Part shown: positions 5,555 through 11,883 of the stretch, one piece after another
How the letters are laid out: each line of letters opens with the position of its first letter
How positions within the stretch are numbered: position 1 is the stretch's first letter
Source of the DNA: Methylibium sp031393925
GTDB taxonomy: Bacteria; Pseudomonadota; Gammaproteobacteria; Burkholderiales; Burkholderiaceae_C
Assembly (NCBI RefSeq): GCF_031393925.1
Contig: NZ_JANMWL010000071.1
Coordinates: 1 to 13,046, forward strand
Length of the DNA: 13,046 nucleotides
Direction of reading: 5' to 3'
Notes under the pieces: model-generated
What the model saw: only the letters and a program-made list of their open reading frames with translations
Told to the model about the DNA's origin: nothing
Databases searched by the model: none
Position numbers and translations under genes: made by a program

Positions 5555-7338
5555 GCGGCCCGGCCCTGCGTGCCGGCCACCGGGTCACTTCATTGAAGTG
5601 GCGCATCGTCGTGCAGTTCGCCGTGCTGCTGCTGCCGATGGTGGCCCTGCTCGCCTTCCAGACGGCGAACGCGGTGCATCGCGATGCCGAGCTGCATCAG
5701 CGCGTCGAGGCACACGGCAAGGCGGGGGCGCTGCGCGACTCCTACCGCGCGTTCCTCGACGGCGTGACCGATGCCGTCGATTCCGGCAGCCCGGCCAAGG
5801 CCCGAGCCGGCAAACTGCGCGAGGCGGCGGCGCACGCGCGCGGGCTGTTCGAGCTCGACACGTCCCAGCTACCGACGCGGGCCCTTGCCACCTTCCTCGA
5901 CGAGCTCCACGGCGCGGTGAGTGCCGACCCGGGCATCGACAACCTGCAGCGTCGGCGAGAGCAGGTCACGCGCGCCCGCCAACAGATCGACGCGCTCTAC
6001 GTCGACACCGAGAGAACGCTCAACGCGTCGATCGCCAGCGCCCTGGAAGAATCGAGTCGCAACACGCGCGTCGTCATCGTCGCCACCCTGCTGATCAGCT
6101 GCCTCGCCGCAGCCTTCGTGGTCCAGATGATTCGCGGGCTGACCGAGCCGCTCGAGGTAGCGGTGCGCGTGGCCAGGCGCATCACCAAGGGCGAGGCCGT
6201 CTCGGCTGCGGACTTCAAGGCGCGCTCGGACATCGACAACCTGCTTGGCTCCTTGTGGCGCATGAGCGGCAGCCTGGACCGTTACCGCAAGAATGCCCAG
6301 CGGCAACGGCACGGTCTGGAGCAAAAGATCGTGCAACTCAACGAGAGCCAGCGCAGCCTTGCCGAGGCGCAGCAGCTCGCGCACCTGGGCAACTGGAGCT
6401 GGGAGCCGCAGCGCGATTCGGCCCACTGGTCCGACGAGATGTACCGCATCCTCGGCCTCGAGCCCGGCTCGATCCGCCCGAGCTGGCACCGCTTCCTGGC
6501 GAAGATCGTTCCCGCTGGCCGCGATGAGCTTCGCGCCGAGCTCGCGTTGCTGCGCGCGGGGCCGCGGCGCTTCGCGATCGAGCATCGCATCGTCCATCCG
6601 CAGACCGGCGAGCGCATCGTCATGCACCAGGGCGCCTCCGAAGTCGATGCCGAGGGTCGGGTGGTGCGCCTGTTCGGCTCGATCCAGGACATCACCGAGC
6701 GCAAGGAGGCCGAGGACCGCATTCGCGAGCTTGGCAGGCTCGCCTTGTTCGATCCCTTGACGCGCCTGCCCAACCGGGTGTTCTTCAAGGAGCATGTGCG
6801 CAACGCGATCGAGCGTGCCAGGTGCGCCGGCTCCACGGTGGTGGTGATGTTCATCGACCTCGATCGCTTCAAGCGCGTCAACGACGCCCTCGGTCACGGC
6901 GTGGGCGACGAACTGCTGCGCCAGGCCGCCGAGCGGCTGCTCGAGTGCGTGCGTGGCGCCGACGTCGTCAGCCGCGAGTCGGTGTGGGCCGACAGCATCG
7001 ACGAAGCCGTCTCGGCCGAGCGGCGCGTCGTCGCGCGGCTCGGCGGCGACGAGTTCACCGTCTTGATGGCCGATGTGAAACAGAGCACCGATGCGGCACG
7101 GGTGGCGCGGCGCATGACCGCCAATATCGCCCAGCCGTTCATCATTGACGGCAATGAGCTGTTCGTCACGGCCAGCATCGGCATCGCGGTCTACCCCGCC
7201 GACGGCGACAGCGCCGACCACCTGCTGCGCCACGCCGACGCCGCGATGTACGAAGCCAAGCGCCGGGGCAGGAACAACTTCCAGTTCTTCACCGGCGAGC
7301 TGCACGCGGCGGCGCTCGCGAAGCTCGAGACGCAATAG
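5551..7338 (+). CDS. Membrane diguanylate cyclase: two TM helices, HAMP, PAS, GGDEF
   Basis: This 595-aa inner-membrane sensor should make c-di-GMP from two GTP. Layout: TM1 about 19-36, a helical periplasmic sensor region to about 170, TM2 about 174-192, HAMP about 193-245, a short coiled coil, a PAS fold about 275-385 (AHLGNWSWEP start, DITERKEAEDRI exit) and a GGDEF domain from about 397. Catalytic features are intact: FDPLTRLPNR, the metal-site FIDLDRFKRVND, and the signature GGDEF at 498-502. There is no EAL domain. The normal inhibitory-site motif RGAD (Arg468-Asp471) is present but lies 26 residues before GGDEF instead of 5, because of a 21-residue insertion. Product inhibition may thus be lost or altered. 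Start TTG at 5551 is supported by a GGAG and by the TTGA overlap with the preceding small ORF. No partner response regulator is visible. Confidence 0.93.
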   Translation: MSGPALRAGHRVTSLKWRIVVQFAVLLLPMVALLAFQTANAVHRDAELHQRVEAHGKAGALRDSYRAFLDGVTDAVDSGSPAKARAGKLREAAAHARGLFELDTSQLPTRALATFLDELHGAVSADPGIDNLQRRREQVTRARQQIDALYVDTERTLNASIASALEESSRNTRVVIVATLLISCLAAAFVVQMIRGLTEPLEVAVRVARRITKGEAVSAADFKARSDIDNLLGSLWRMSGSLDRYRKNAQRQRHGLEQKIVQLNESQRSLAEAQQLAHLGNWSWEPQRDSAHWSDEMYRILGLEPGSIRPSWHRFLAKIVPAGRDELRAELALLRAGPRRFAIEHRIVHPQTGERIVMHQGASEVDAEGRVVRLFGSIQDITERKEAEDRIRELGRLALFDPLTRLPNRVFFKEHVRNAIERARCAGSTVVVMFIDLDRFKRVNDALGHGVGDELLRQAAERLLECVRGADVVSRESVWADSIDEAVSAERRVVARLGGDEFTVLMADVKQSTDAARVARRMTANIAQPFIIDGNELFVTASIGIAVYPADGDSADHLLRHADAAMYEAKRRGRNNFQFFTGELHAAALAKLETQ

Positions 7339-7439
7339 GAAAGCGCCGCGCCATGGGGCGCGACCCGTTCGTGCTTCCTCGACCACCGACGCGGCCGGCT
7401 CTGGCCGGGCTCGTTTGGCGCTCGCACAATGGCCGGACC

Positions 7440-7709
7440 ATGGTCACGCTGACCTTCACCGCCCACCTCCAGCGGCACTTCAGTTGCCCGCGCCACCAGG
7501 TCGACGCAGCGACGCTCGGCGACGCGCTCGAGCAGGTGTTCGCGAACCAGCCGCAGGCGCGCAGCTACATCCTCGACGACCAGGGTGCGCTGCGCCAGCA
7601 TGTGGCGGTGTTCATCGACGGTCGGCGTGCCCAAGACCGCCTTCGGCTCGGCGATGCGCTGCGGCCCGGCGCCGAGGTGCATGTGTTGCAGGCATTGACG
7701 GGCGGTTGA
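7440..7709 (+). CDS. MoaD/ThiS-like ubiquitin-fold protein with C-terminal Gly-Gly
   Basis: The 89-aa product has the layout of the beta-grasp sulfur carriers MoaD and ThiS. It opens with a strand (MVTLTFTAHLQRHF), continues with a helix around LGDALEQVFANQP, and ends RPGAEVHVLQALTGG. The terminal Gly-Gly is what such proteins use for adenylation and thiocarboxylation by an E1-like enzyme. No moeB, moaE or thiazole gene is nearby, so the carrier may serve a purpose other than molybdopterin or thiamin. The ATG at 7440 begins exactly at the first strand. An in-frame ATG at 7353 would add 29 unrelated residues and lies in the loop of a small hairpin (7347-7362). No strong ribosome-binding site is seen. 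A beta-propeller gene follows after 39 nt, likely in the same operon. Confidence 0.78.
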   Translation: MVTLTFTAHLQRHFSCPRHQVDAATLGDALEQVFANQPQARSYILDDQGALRQHVAVFIDGRRAQDRLRLGDALRPGAEVHVLQALTGG

Positions 7710-7735
7710 GGCAAGCTTCGAAGCACGCACCCCGC

Positions 7736-7741
7736 AAGGAG
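7736..7741 (+). promoter_or_regulatory. Strong ribosome-binding site for the beta-propeller gene
   Basis: AAGGAG lies 7 nt before the ATG at 7749, the best Shine-Dalgarno match in the window. It fixes the start codon and suggests efficient translation. Confidence 0.75.
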
Positions 7742-7748
7742 AAGCAGC

Positions 7749-8840
7749 ATGTCGGATCAACTCTGGGTCGCCACGCGCAAAGGCCTGCTGCCTTACAAGC
7801 GCGGCGCGCGCACTTGGGCGCCCGAGGGCGAGCACTTTCTCGGTGACCCGGTCAGCCAGGTGCTCGTCGATGCGCGCGACGGCACGGTGTACGCGGCGCT
7901 CAATCTCGGCCACTTCGGCTGCAAGCTGCGCCGCAGCGACGACGGCGGCGCGAGCTGGCAGGAGGTCGCCGCACCCGCCTATCCGGCCAAGCCGACCGCG
8001 AGCGCCGACCCCACGCCTTGGGATCTGAAGCTGATCTGGTGCCTGGCCGCGGGCGGCACCGAGCAGCCCGGCGTGCTCTGGGCCGGCACCCTTCCGGGCG
8101 GCCTGTTTCGCTCCGCCGACCGCGGCGCCAGTTGGCAGCTCGTCGAGTCGCTCTGGCACCGTGCTGAGCGCAGCGAATGGTTCGGCGGCGGCTACGACCA
8201 CCCCGGCATCCACAGCATCCTGGTCGACCCGCGCGACAGCCAGCACTTGCTGCTCGGCATCTCGTGCGGCGGCGTGTGGCGCAGCCGGGACGGCGGCGCG
8301 AACTGGTCCCTGGCGGCCGACGGCATGCGCGCGGCCTACCTGCCGCCCGAGGTGGCCGACAACCCCAACGTGCAGGACCCGCACCGCGTCGTGCAATGCG
8401 CCGCCGCGCCCGACACGCTATGGGCGCAGCACCACAACGGCATCTTCCTGAGCCGCGACGGCGCCCGTGCATGGCACGAGATCGAAGGCGTGGCGCCATC
8501 GAGCTTCGGCTTCGCGGTGGCGGTCCACCCGCGCGAGCCGGGCACCGCCTGGTTCGTGCCGGCGGTCAAGGACGAATGCCGTGTGCCGGTCGACGCCCGG
8601 CTCGTCGTGACCCGCACGCGCGACCACGGCGCGAGCTTCGAGACGCTCGCGCGCGGCCTGCCGACTGCACCCGCCTACGACCTCGTGTACCGCCACGCGC
8701 TGGTGGTTGACGAGAGCGGCGAGCGCCTGGCCATGGCATCGACCAGCGGCAACCTCTGGGTCAGCGAAGACGGTGGCGATCGGTGGCAGGCGCTGTCGAC
8801 GCACCTGCCACCGGTCAGCGCCTTGGCTTGGGGCGCGTAG
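7749..8840 (+). CDS. Asp-box (BNR/VPS10/sialidase-like) beta-propeller protein
   Basis: The 363-aa protein is built of repeating blades with Asp-box motifs (S-x-D-x-G-x-x-W). Six are visible, starting near residues 63 (SDDGGASW), 122 (SADRGASW), 179 (SRDGGANW), 235 (SRDGARAW), 290 (TRDHGASF) and 339 (SEDGGDRW). They are about 49-59 residues apart, consistent with a six- or seven-bladed propeller of the sialidase/sortilin superfamily. There is no signal peptide: it starts MSDQLWVATRKGLL, so it is expected in the cytosol, unlike most sialidases. Catalytic Arg-triad and Tyr/Glu residues of true sialidases cannot be assigned, so a binding or scaffold role is as likely as hydrolysis. It lies 39 nt after the MoaD-like gene and ends 135 nt before an intrinsic terminator. 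Confidence 0.85.
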   Translation: MSDQLWVATRKGLLPYKRGARTWAPEGEHFLGDPVSQVLVDARDGTVYAALNLGHFGCKLRRSDDGGASWQEVAAPAYPAKPTASADPTPWDLKLIWCLAAGGTEQPGVLWAGTLPGGLFRSADRGASWQLVESLWHRAERSEWFGGGYDHPGIHSILVDPRDSQHLLLGISCGGVWRSRDGGANWSLAADGMRAAYLPPEVADNPNVQDPHRVVQCAAAPDTLWAQHHNGIFLSRDGARAWHEIEGVAPSSFGFAVAVHPREPGTAWFVPAVKDECRVPVDARLVVTRTRDHGASFETLARGLPTAPAYDLVYRHALVVDESGERLAMASTSGNLWVSEDGGDRWQALSTHLPPVSALAWGA

Positions 8841-8950
8841 CGCGCTGAGCCACGCACTGCGGGTCGCCGCGGGGGCTCGGCAGGCCTGCGGGGCAGCCGG
8901 CGACCCACCAAAGGATCCCCGAGCCGCACGCCGCAACCGGTCGCAACGAG

Positions 8951-8968
8951 GTCTTTCTCCGGAAAGAC
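8951..8968 (+). repeat. Small hairpin preceding the operon terminator
   Basis: GTCTTTC (8951-8957) and GAAAGAC (8962-8968) form a perfect 7-bp stem with a 4-nt TCCG loop, 7 nt before the main terminator stem. It may assist termination or protect the 3' end. The rest of 8841-8950 shows nothing recognisable. Confidence 0.5.
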
Positions 8969-8975
8969 TTCCCCC

Positions 8976-9006
8976 AGCCCACCCCTCACCGGGTGGGCTG
9001 TTTTTT
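8976..9006 (+). terminator. Intrinsic terminator of the MoaD-like/beta-propeller operon
   Basis: AGCCCACCC (8976-8984) pairs with GGGTGGGCT (8991-8999) across a 6-nt loop, followed by G and a T6 run (9001-9006). This is a canonical rho-independent terminator for plus-strand transcription. The last T of the run belongs to the stop codon of the opposing LysR gene, so the two gene ends are packed without spacer. On the minus strand the stem is not followed by T's. Confidence 0.9.
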
Positions 9007-9965
9007 CATGCGCCGAAGCCTTCACCAAAGCCGCGCCGGAGGTGCGCGACCAAGGTGCGCACGGCGCGCGGCACCTGCGGGCTCCACGGCCGCAGCGCAT
9101 AGATGCCCTCGCCAAAGAAGCCGATCGGCCGCCATTTCGGCAGCAACTCGCGCAGGCGCGCGGCGCGCAGCGCCGCCGCGGCGCTGAAGTCGGGCAGCAA
9201 GGCGATGCCCAGGCCGGCCATGACCGCGTCGCGCAGTACCTCGGAGTTGTTGGCGCGCAGCGAGCCGCTGACGGTGACGCGCACGCGCTCGGGCTCGGGC
9301 GCGGGCTTGGCACCAGCGGCGCGGCCCTTGGCAAGCTTCTGCTCGAAAGGCCAGACCGCCGGCCCCGGGCGCAGGTAGGGCAGGCAATCGTGGTCGGCCA
9401 GCTCGCTGGGATGCCCGGGCGTGCCACGGCGCTTCAGGTAGGCGGGCGACGCCACCAGCAGCGTGCGCGAGGCGCACAGCTTCCAGGCCACATGGCTGTC
9501 GGGCGGCGCGCTGGTGTGGCGCACGGCCAGGTCAAAGCCCTCGTGCGCCAGGTTGACGAGCCGGTCGGACAGATCTAGCTCGACGCGAATGCCGGGCCAT
9601 GCGCGCAAGAAGGCGTCGAGCAGCGGCGCGAGCTGTTGACGGCCCAGCGCGACCGGCGCGGTGACGCGCACCAGGCCGCGTGGCTCGAGGGCCAGGTCGC
9701 GCACGCCGTGCAGGCTCTGTTCGATCTGCGCAAAGCTCGCCGCCGTCTCGTCGACCAGCTGCTTGCCGGCCTCGGTGAGGCGCACGCTGCGCGTCGTGCG
9801 CTGCAGCAGCGGCACGCCGACCGCGCGCTCGAGGTCGCTCACGCGCTGGCTCACCGCCGCCTTGGACAGCCCCAGCCGCGCCGCAGCAAGGGTGAAGCTG
9901 CCGAGCTGCGCGATCACGCCCAGGGCGTGGACATGGGGCCACAGCGGCGCAGCAGGAAGGCTCAC
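9006..9965 (-). CDS. LysR-family transcriptional regulator (divergent from mmsA)
   Basis: This 319-aa DNA-binding regulator has an N-terminal winged helix-turn-helix (GSFTLAAARLGLSKAAVSQR, then VSDLERAVGVPLLQRTTRSV and LTEAG). A LysR substrate-binding domain follows, of the type seen in CrgA-like members (GLVRVTAPVALG, FDLAVRH, AGLGIALLPDF). The GTG at 9965 is preferred: AAGGGT lies 6 nt upstream, and the start-to-GSFT distance of about 22 residues is normal for the family. An ATG at 10010 in the same frame would give 334 aa and cannot be excluded. It is transcribed away from mmsA, with an inverted repeat between them, the usual layout for a LysR protein controlling its neighbour and itself. 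The effector may be an intermediate of the mmsA pathway; this is inference. Confidence 0.9.
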   Translation of the reverse strand: MSLPAAPLWPHVHALGVIAQLGSFTLAAARLGLSKAAVSQRVSDLERAVGVPLLQRTTRSVRLTEAGKQLVDETAASFAQIEQSLHGVRDLALEPRGLVRVTAPVALGRQQLAPLLDAFLRAWPGIRVELDLSDRLVNLAHEGFDLAVRHTSAPPDSHVAWKLCASRTLLVASPAYLKRRGTPGHPSELADHDCLPYLRPGPAVWPFEQKLAKGRAAGAKPAPEPERVRVTVSGSLRANNSEVLRDAVMAGLGIALLPDFSAAAALRAARLRELLPKWRPIGFFGEGIYALRPWSPQVPRAVRTLVAHLRRGFGEGFGA

Positions 9966-10044
9966 CGATGCACCCTTGGCGCTGCACGCTGTCGCGCCGC
10001 GCGGGAGCATTCGCCCTGCGGGCGGCGGTACGGACTCATGCCCG

Positions 10045-10066
10045 ATTGTTCATCCAAACGAACAAT
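10045..10066. promoter_or_regulatory. Probable LysR operator between lysR-type gene and mmsA
   Basis: ATTGTTC (10045-10051) and GAACAAT (10060-10066) form a perfect 7-bp inverted repeat with an 8-nt spacer, in an AT-rich patch of otherwise GC-rich DNA. The centre lies about 64 bp upstream of the predicted mmsA start of transcription, matching the usual -65 recognition site of LysR regulators. The regulator itself has not been shown to bind here. Confidence 0.65.
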
Positions 10067-10084
10067 GAAGTCACGTTTATGGCC

Positions 10085-10113
10085 TGTTCAGACGACGCGG
10101 CGGCGCCTACCCT
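10085..10113 (+). promoter_or_regulatory. Candidate activator-dependent promoter of mmsA
   Basis: TGTTCA (10085-10090) and TACCCT (10108-10113) are 17 nt apart and both match consensus poorly, as expected where a LysR activator is needed. Transcription would begin near 10120, 24 nt before the ATG. Chosen mainly because it places the operator at -65. Confidence 0.3.
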
Positions 10114-10143
10114 GAAAGCTATTGCACCTCGAGGAGTTGGACC

Positions 10144-11664
10144 ATGGGCGCGCCCGAAGCTTTTATCGCCACCGCCGAGATCGGCCACTTCATCGCCGGG
10201 CGCACGGTGCCTGGCACCAGCGGGCGGAGTCAGCCGGTGTTCAACCCGGCCACCGGCAAGGTCGCGCGCACCGTGGCGCTTGCGAGCGCCGATGAAGTCA
10301 AGGCCGCGGTGGCGGCGGCGCACGCTGCCTTCCCGGCCTGGGCCGACACGCCCCCGCTGCGCCGTGCGCGCGTGTTGAACAAGTTCCTGCAACTGCTGGT
10401 CGAGCAGCGCGACACACTCGCGGCGATGCTCACCGCCGAACACGGCAAGGTGTTCAGCGACGCGCAGGGCGAGGTCACGCGCGGCATCGAGATCGTCGAG
10501 TTCGCCTGTGGCGCGCCGCACTTGCTCAAGACCGGCTTCACCGACCAGGTCTCCACCGGCATCGACAACTGGGTGTTGCGCCAGCCGCTGGGCGTGGTGG
10601 CGGGCATCACGCCGTTCAACTTTCCGGTGATGGTGCCGATGTGGATGTTTCCGGTGGCGCTGGCCTGCGGCAACACCTTCATCCTCAAGCCGAGCGAGCG
10701 CGATCCGTCGGCCTCGCTGTTCATGGCCGAGCTGCTCGCGCGCGCCGGGCTGCCGGCGGGCGTGTTCAACGTGGTGCAAGGCGACAAACTGGCGGTCGAC
10801 GCGCTGCTGGAGCACCCGGACGTGAAGGCGATCAGCTTCGTCGGCTCGACGCCGGTTGCGCAGCACATTTATGAAACCGGCGCGCGCCACGGCAAGCGCG
10901 TGCAGGCGCTCGGCGGCGCCAAGAACCACATGGTGGTGATGCCCGACGCCGACCTCGAGCAAAGCGTCGACGCGCTCATCGGCGCCGCTTACGGCTCGGC
11001 CGGCGAGCGCTGCATGGCGATCTCGGTCGCGGTGCTGGTGGGCGACGTGGCCGATCGCATCATGCCGGCGCTGGCCGCGCGCACCAAGGCGCTGGCGGTG
11101 GGCAACGGCATGGAGCCGCACATCGAGATGGGCCCGGTGATCACGCGCGAGGCCAAGCAGCGCATCGAGGGCTGCATCGCCCAGGGCGTGGCCGAAGGCG
11201 CCACCCTGGTGGTCGACGGCCGCGGCCTCGCGGTGGCGGGCCACACCGAGGGCTTCTTCACCGGCGGCACCTTGTTTGACCACGTCACGCCCGCGATGAC
11301 GGTCTACCGCGAAGAAATTTTCGGCCCGGTGCTCTGCTGCGTGCGCGTGCCCGACCTCGCCGCGGCGGTGGCGCTGGTCAACGCCAACGAGTTTGGCAAC
11401 GGCGTGGCGTGCTTCACGCGCGACGGCCACGTCGCGCGCGAGTTCGCGCGGCGCATCGAGGTCGGCATGGTCGGCATCAACGTGCCGATTCCGGTGCCGA
11501 TGGCCTGGCACGGTTTCGGTGGCTGGAAGAAGAGCCTGTTCGGCGACACCCACGCCTACGGCGAGGAGGGCGTGCGTTTCTACACGCGGCAAAAGTCGGT
11601 CATGCAGCGCTGGCCACAGAGCACGCCCAAAGGGGCGGAGTTTGCGATGCCGACGGCGAAGTAA
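10144..11664 (+). CDS. mmsA: Methylmalonate-semialdehyde dehydrogenase (CoA-acylating)
   Basis: This 506-aa cytosolic NAD-dependent enzyme oxidises methylmalonate (and malonate) semialdehyde to propionyl-CoA (acetyl-CoA) plus CO2, in valine and related catabolism. Visible features are the NAD-site motif ITPFNFPVMVP near residue 158, the catalytic loop GSAGERCMA with nucleophile Cys290, and EEIFGPV at 390-396. The position of the general-base Glu of ordinary aldehyde dehydrogenases is replaced: the motif reads LGGAKNH (Asn261). This is the signature of the CoA-dependent MMSDH subfamily. Length is typical. The ATG at 10144 follows GAGGAG by 7 nt. mmsB and acyl-CoA dehydrogenase genes, often adjacent, are absent on the visible downstream side. 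The gene appears to stand alone under the divergent LysR regulator. Confidence 0.93.
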   Translation: MGAPEAFIATAEIGHFIAGRTVPGTSGRSQPVFNPATGKVARTVALASADEVKAAVAAAHAAFPAWADTPPLRRARVLNKFLQLLVEQRDTLAAMLTAEHGKVFSDAQGEVTRGIEIVEFACGAPHLLKTGFTDQVSTGIDNWVLRQPLGVVAGITPFNFPVMVPMWMFPVALACGNTFILKPSERDPSASLFMAELLARAGLPAGVFNVVQGDKLAVDALLEHPDVKAISFVGSTPVAQHIYETGARHGKRVQALGGAKNHMVVMPDADLEQSVDALIGAAYGSAGERCMAISVAVLVGDVADRIMPALAARTKALAVGNGMEPHIEMGPVITREAKQRIEGCIAQGVAEGATLVVDGRGLAVAGHTEGFFTGGTLFDHVTPAMTVYREEIFGPVLCCVRVPDLAAAVALVNANEFGNGVACFTRDGHVAREFARRIEVGMVGINVPIPVPMAWHGFGGWKKSLFGDTHAYGEEGVRFYTRQKSVMQRWPQSTPKGAEFAMPTAK

Positions 11665-11730
11665 GTCTTTTGCGCCGGTCTGCAGTCTTGGCGTCTGAAC
11701 TCGTCGTCTCGGCCATTGCTCCGTTTGCGC

Positions 11731-11754
11731 AAAAGCCCGCCTACTGGCGCGGGC
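11731..11754 (-). terminator. Intrinsic terminator for minus-strand transcripts (monooxygenase side)
   Basis: GCCCGC (11735-11740) and GCGGGC (11749-11754) pair across 8 nt. On the minus strand the stem is followed directly by TTTT (11734-11731) and GCGC. It would end transcripts leaving the monooxygenase gene, about 130 nt past its stop. On the plus strand no T-run follows, so mmsA termination is not explained by it. Confidence 0.55.
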
Positions 11755-11770
11755 GAAAGAACGCCGGGTA

Positions 11771-11832
11771 GCCGGGGGTTTCTAGCCCCCAGCCCCCGAC
11801 CACCCACCGTGCAGGTTCGCAGTGGGCGGCTC
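11771..11832 (-). mobile_element. Probable decayed group II intron 3' end (domain V/VI-like)
   Basis: Read on the minus strand, 11832-11798 resembles intron domain V. It starts GAGCCG, has a small distal stem TGC/GCA and the GCACG bulge area, and returns with GGTGGTC. One base is missing from the basal stem and the distal stem is short. Next comes a domain VI-like stem, GCTGGGGG and CCCCCGGC (11793-11786 and 11778-11771), with a 7-nt loop, running into a GCTACCC end just past it. This order and the terminal sequence are typical of bacterial group II introns. No reverse transcriptase is present, since the monooxygenase gene ends only 51 nt upstream, so only a fragment remains. The 11833-11883 stretch may also belong to it. 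Confidence 0.45.
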
Positions 11833-11883
11833 ATGCAAAGTTTGATACGCACCCTCACGGGCTGGGCGCTTCGATTCGGCGGC

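Noticed and set aside
7347..7362. CGCGCC/GGCGCG hairpin as terminator of the diguanylate cyclase gene
   Set aside because: Only 6 bp with no T-run; in DNA this GC-rich it is close to chance, so it was only mentioned with the next gene.
5869..7386. Long minus-strand open frame opposite the diguanylate cyclase
   Set aside because: Antisense shadow produced by GC-rich codon use; no motif or ribosome-binding site supports it.
7353..7439. Upstream ATG at 7353 as start of the MoaD-like protein
   Set aside because: The extra 29 residues are Arg/Pro-rich with no family similarity; the fold begins at the ATG at 7440.
8841..8950. Possible small gene between the propeller gene and its terminator
   Set aside because: No start with a ribosome-binding site and no protein-like signal in any frame; treated as 3' untranslated sequence.
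10036..11592. Long minus-strand open frame opposite mmsA
   Set aside because: His/Arg/Ala-rich antisense shadow of a well-supported gene, with no domain similarity.
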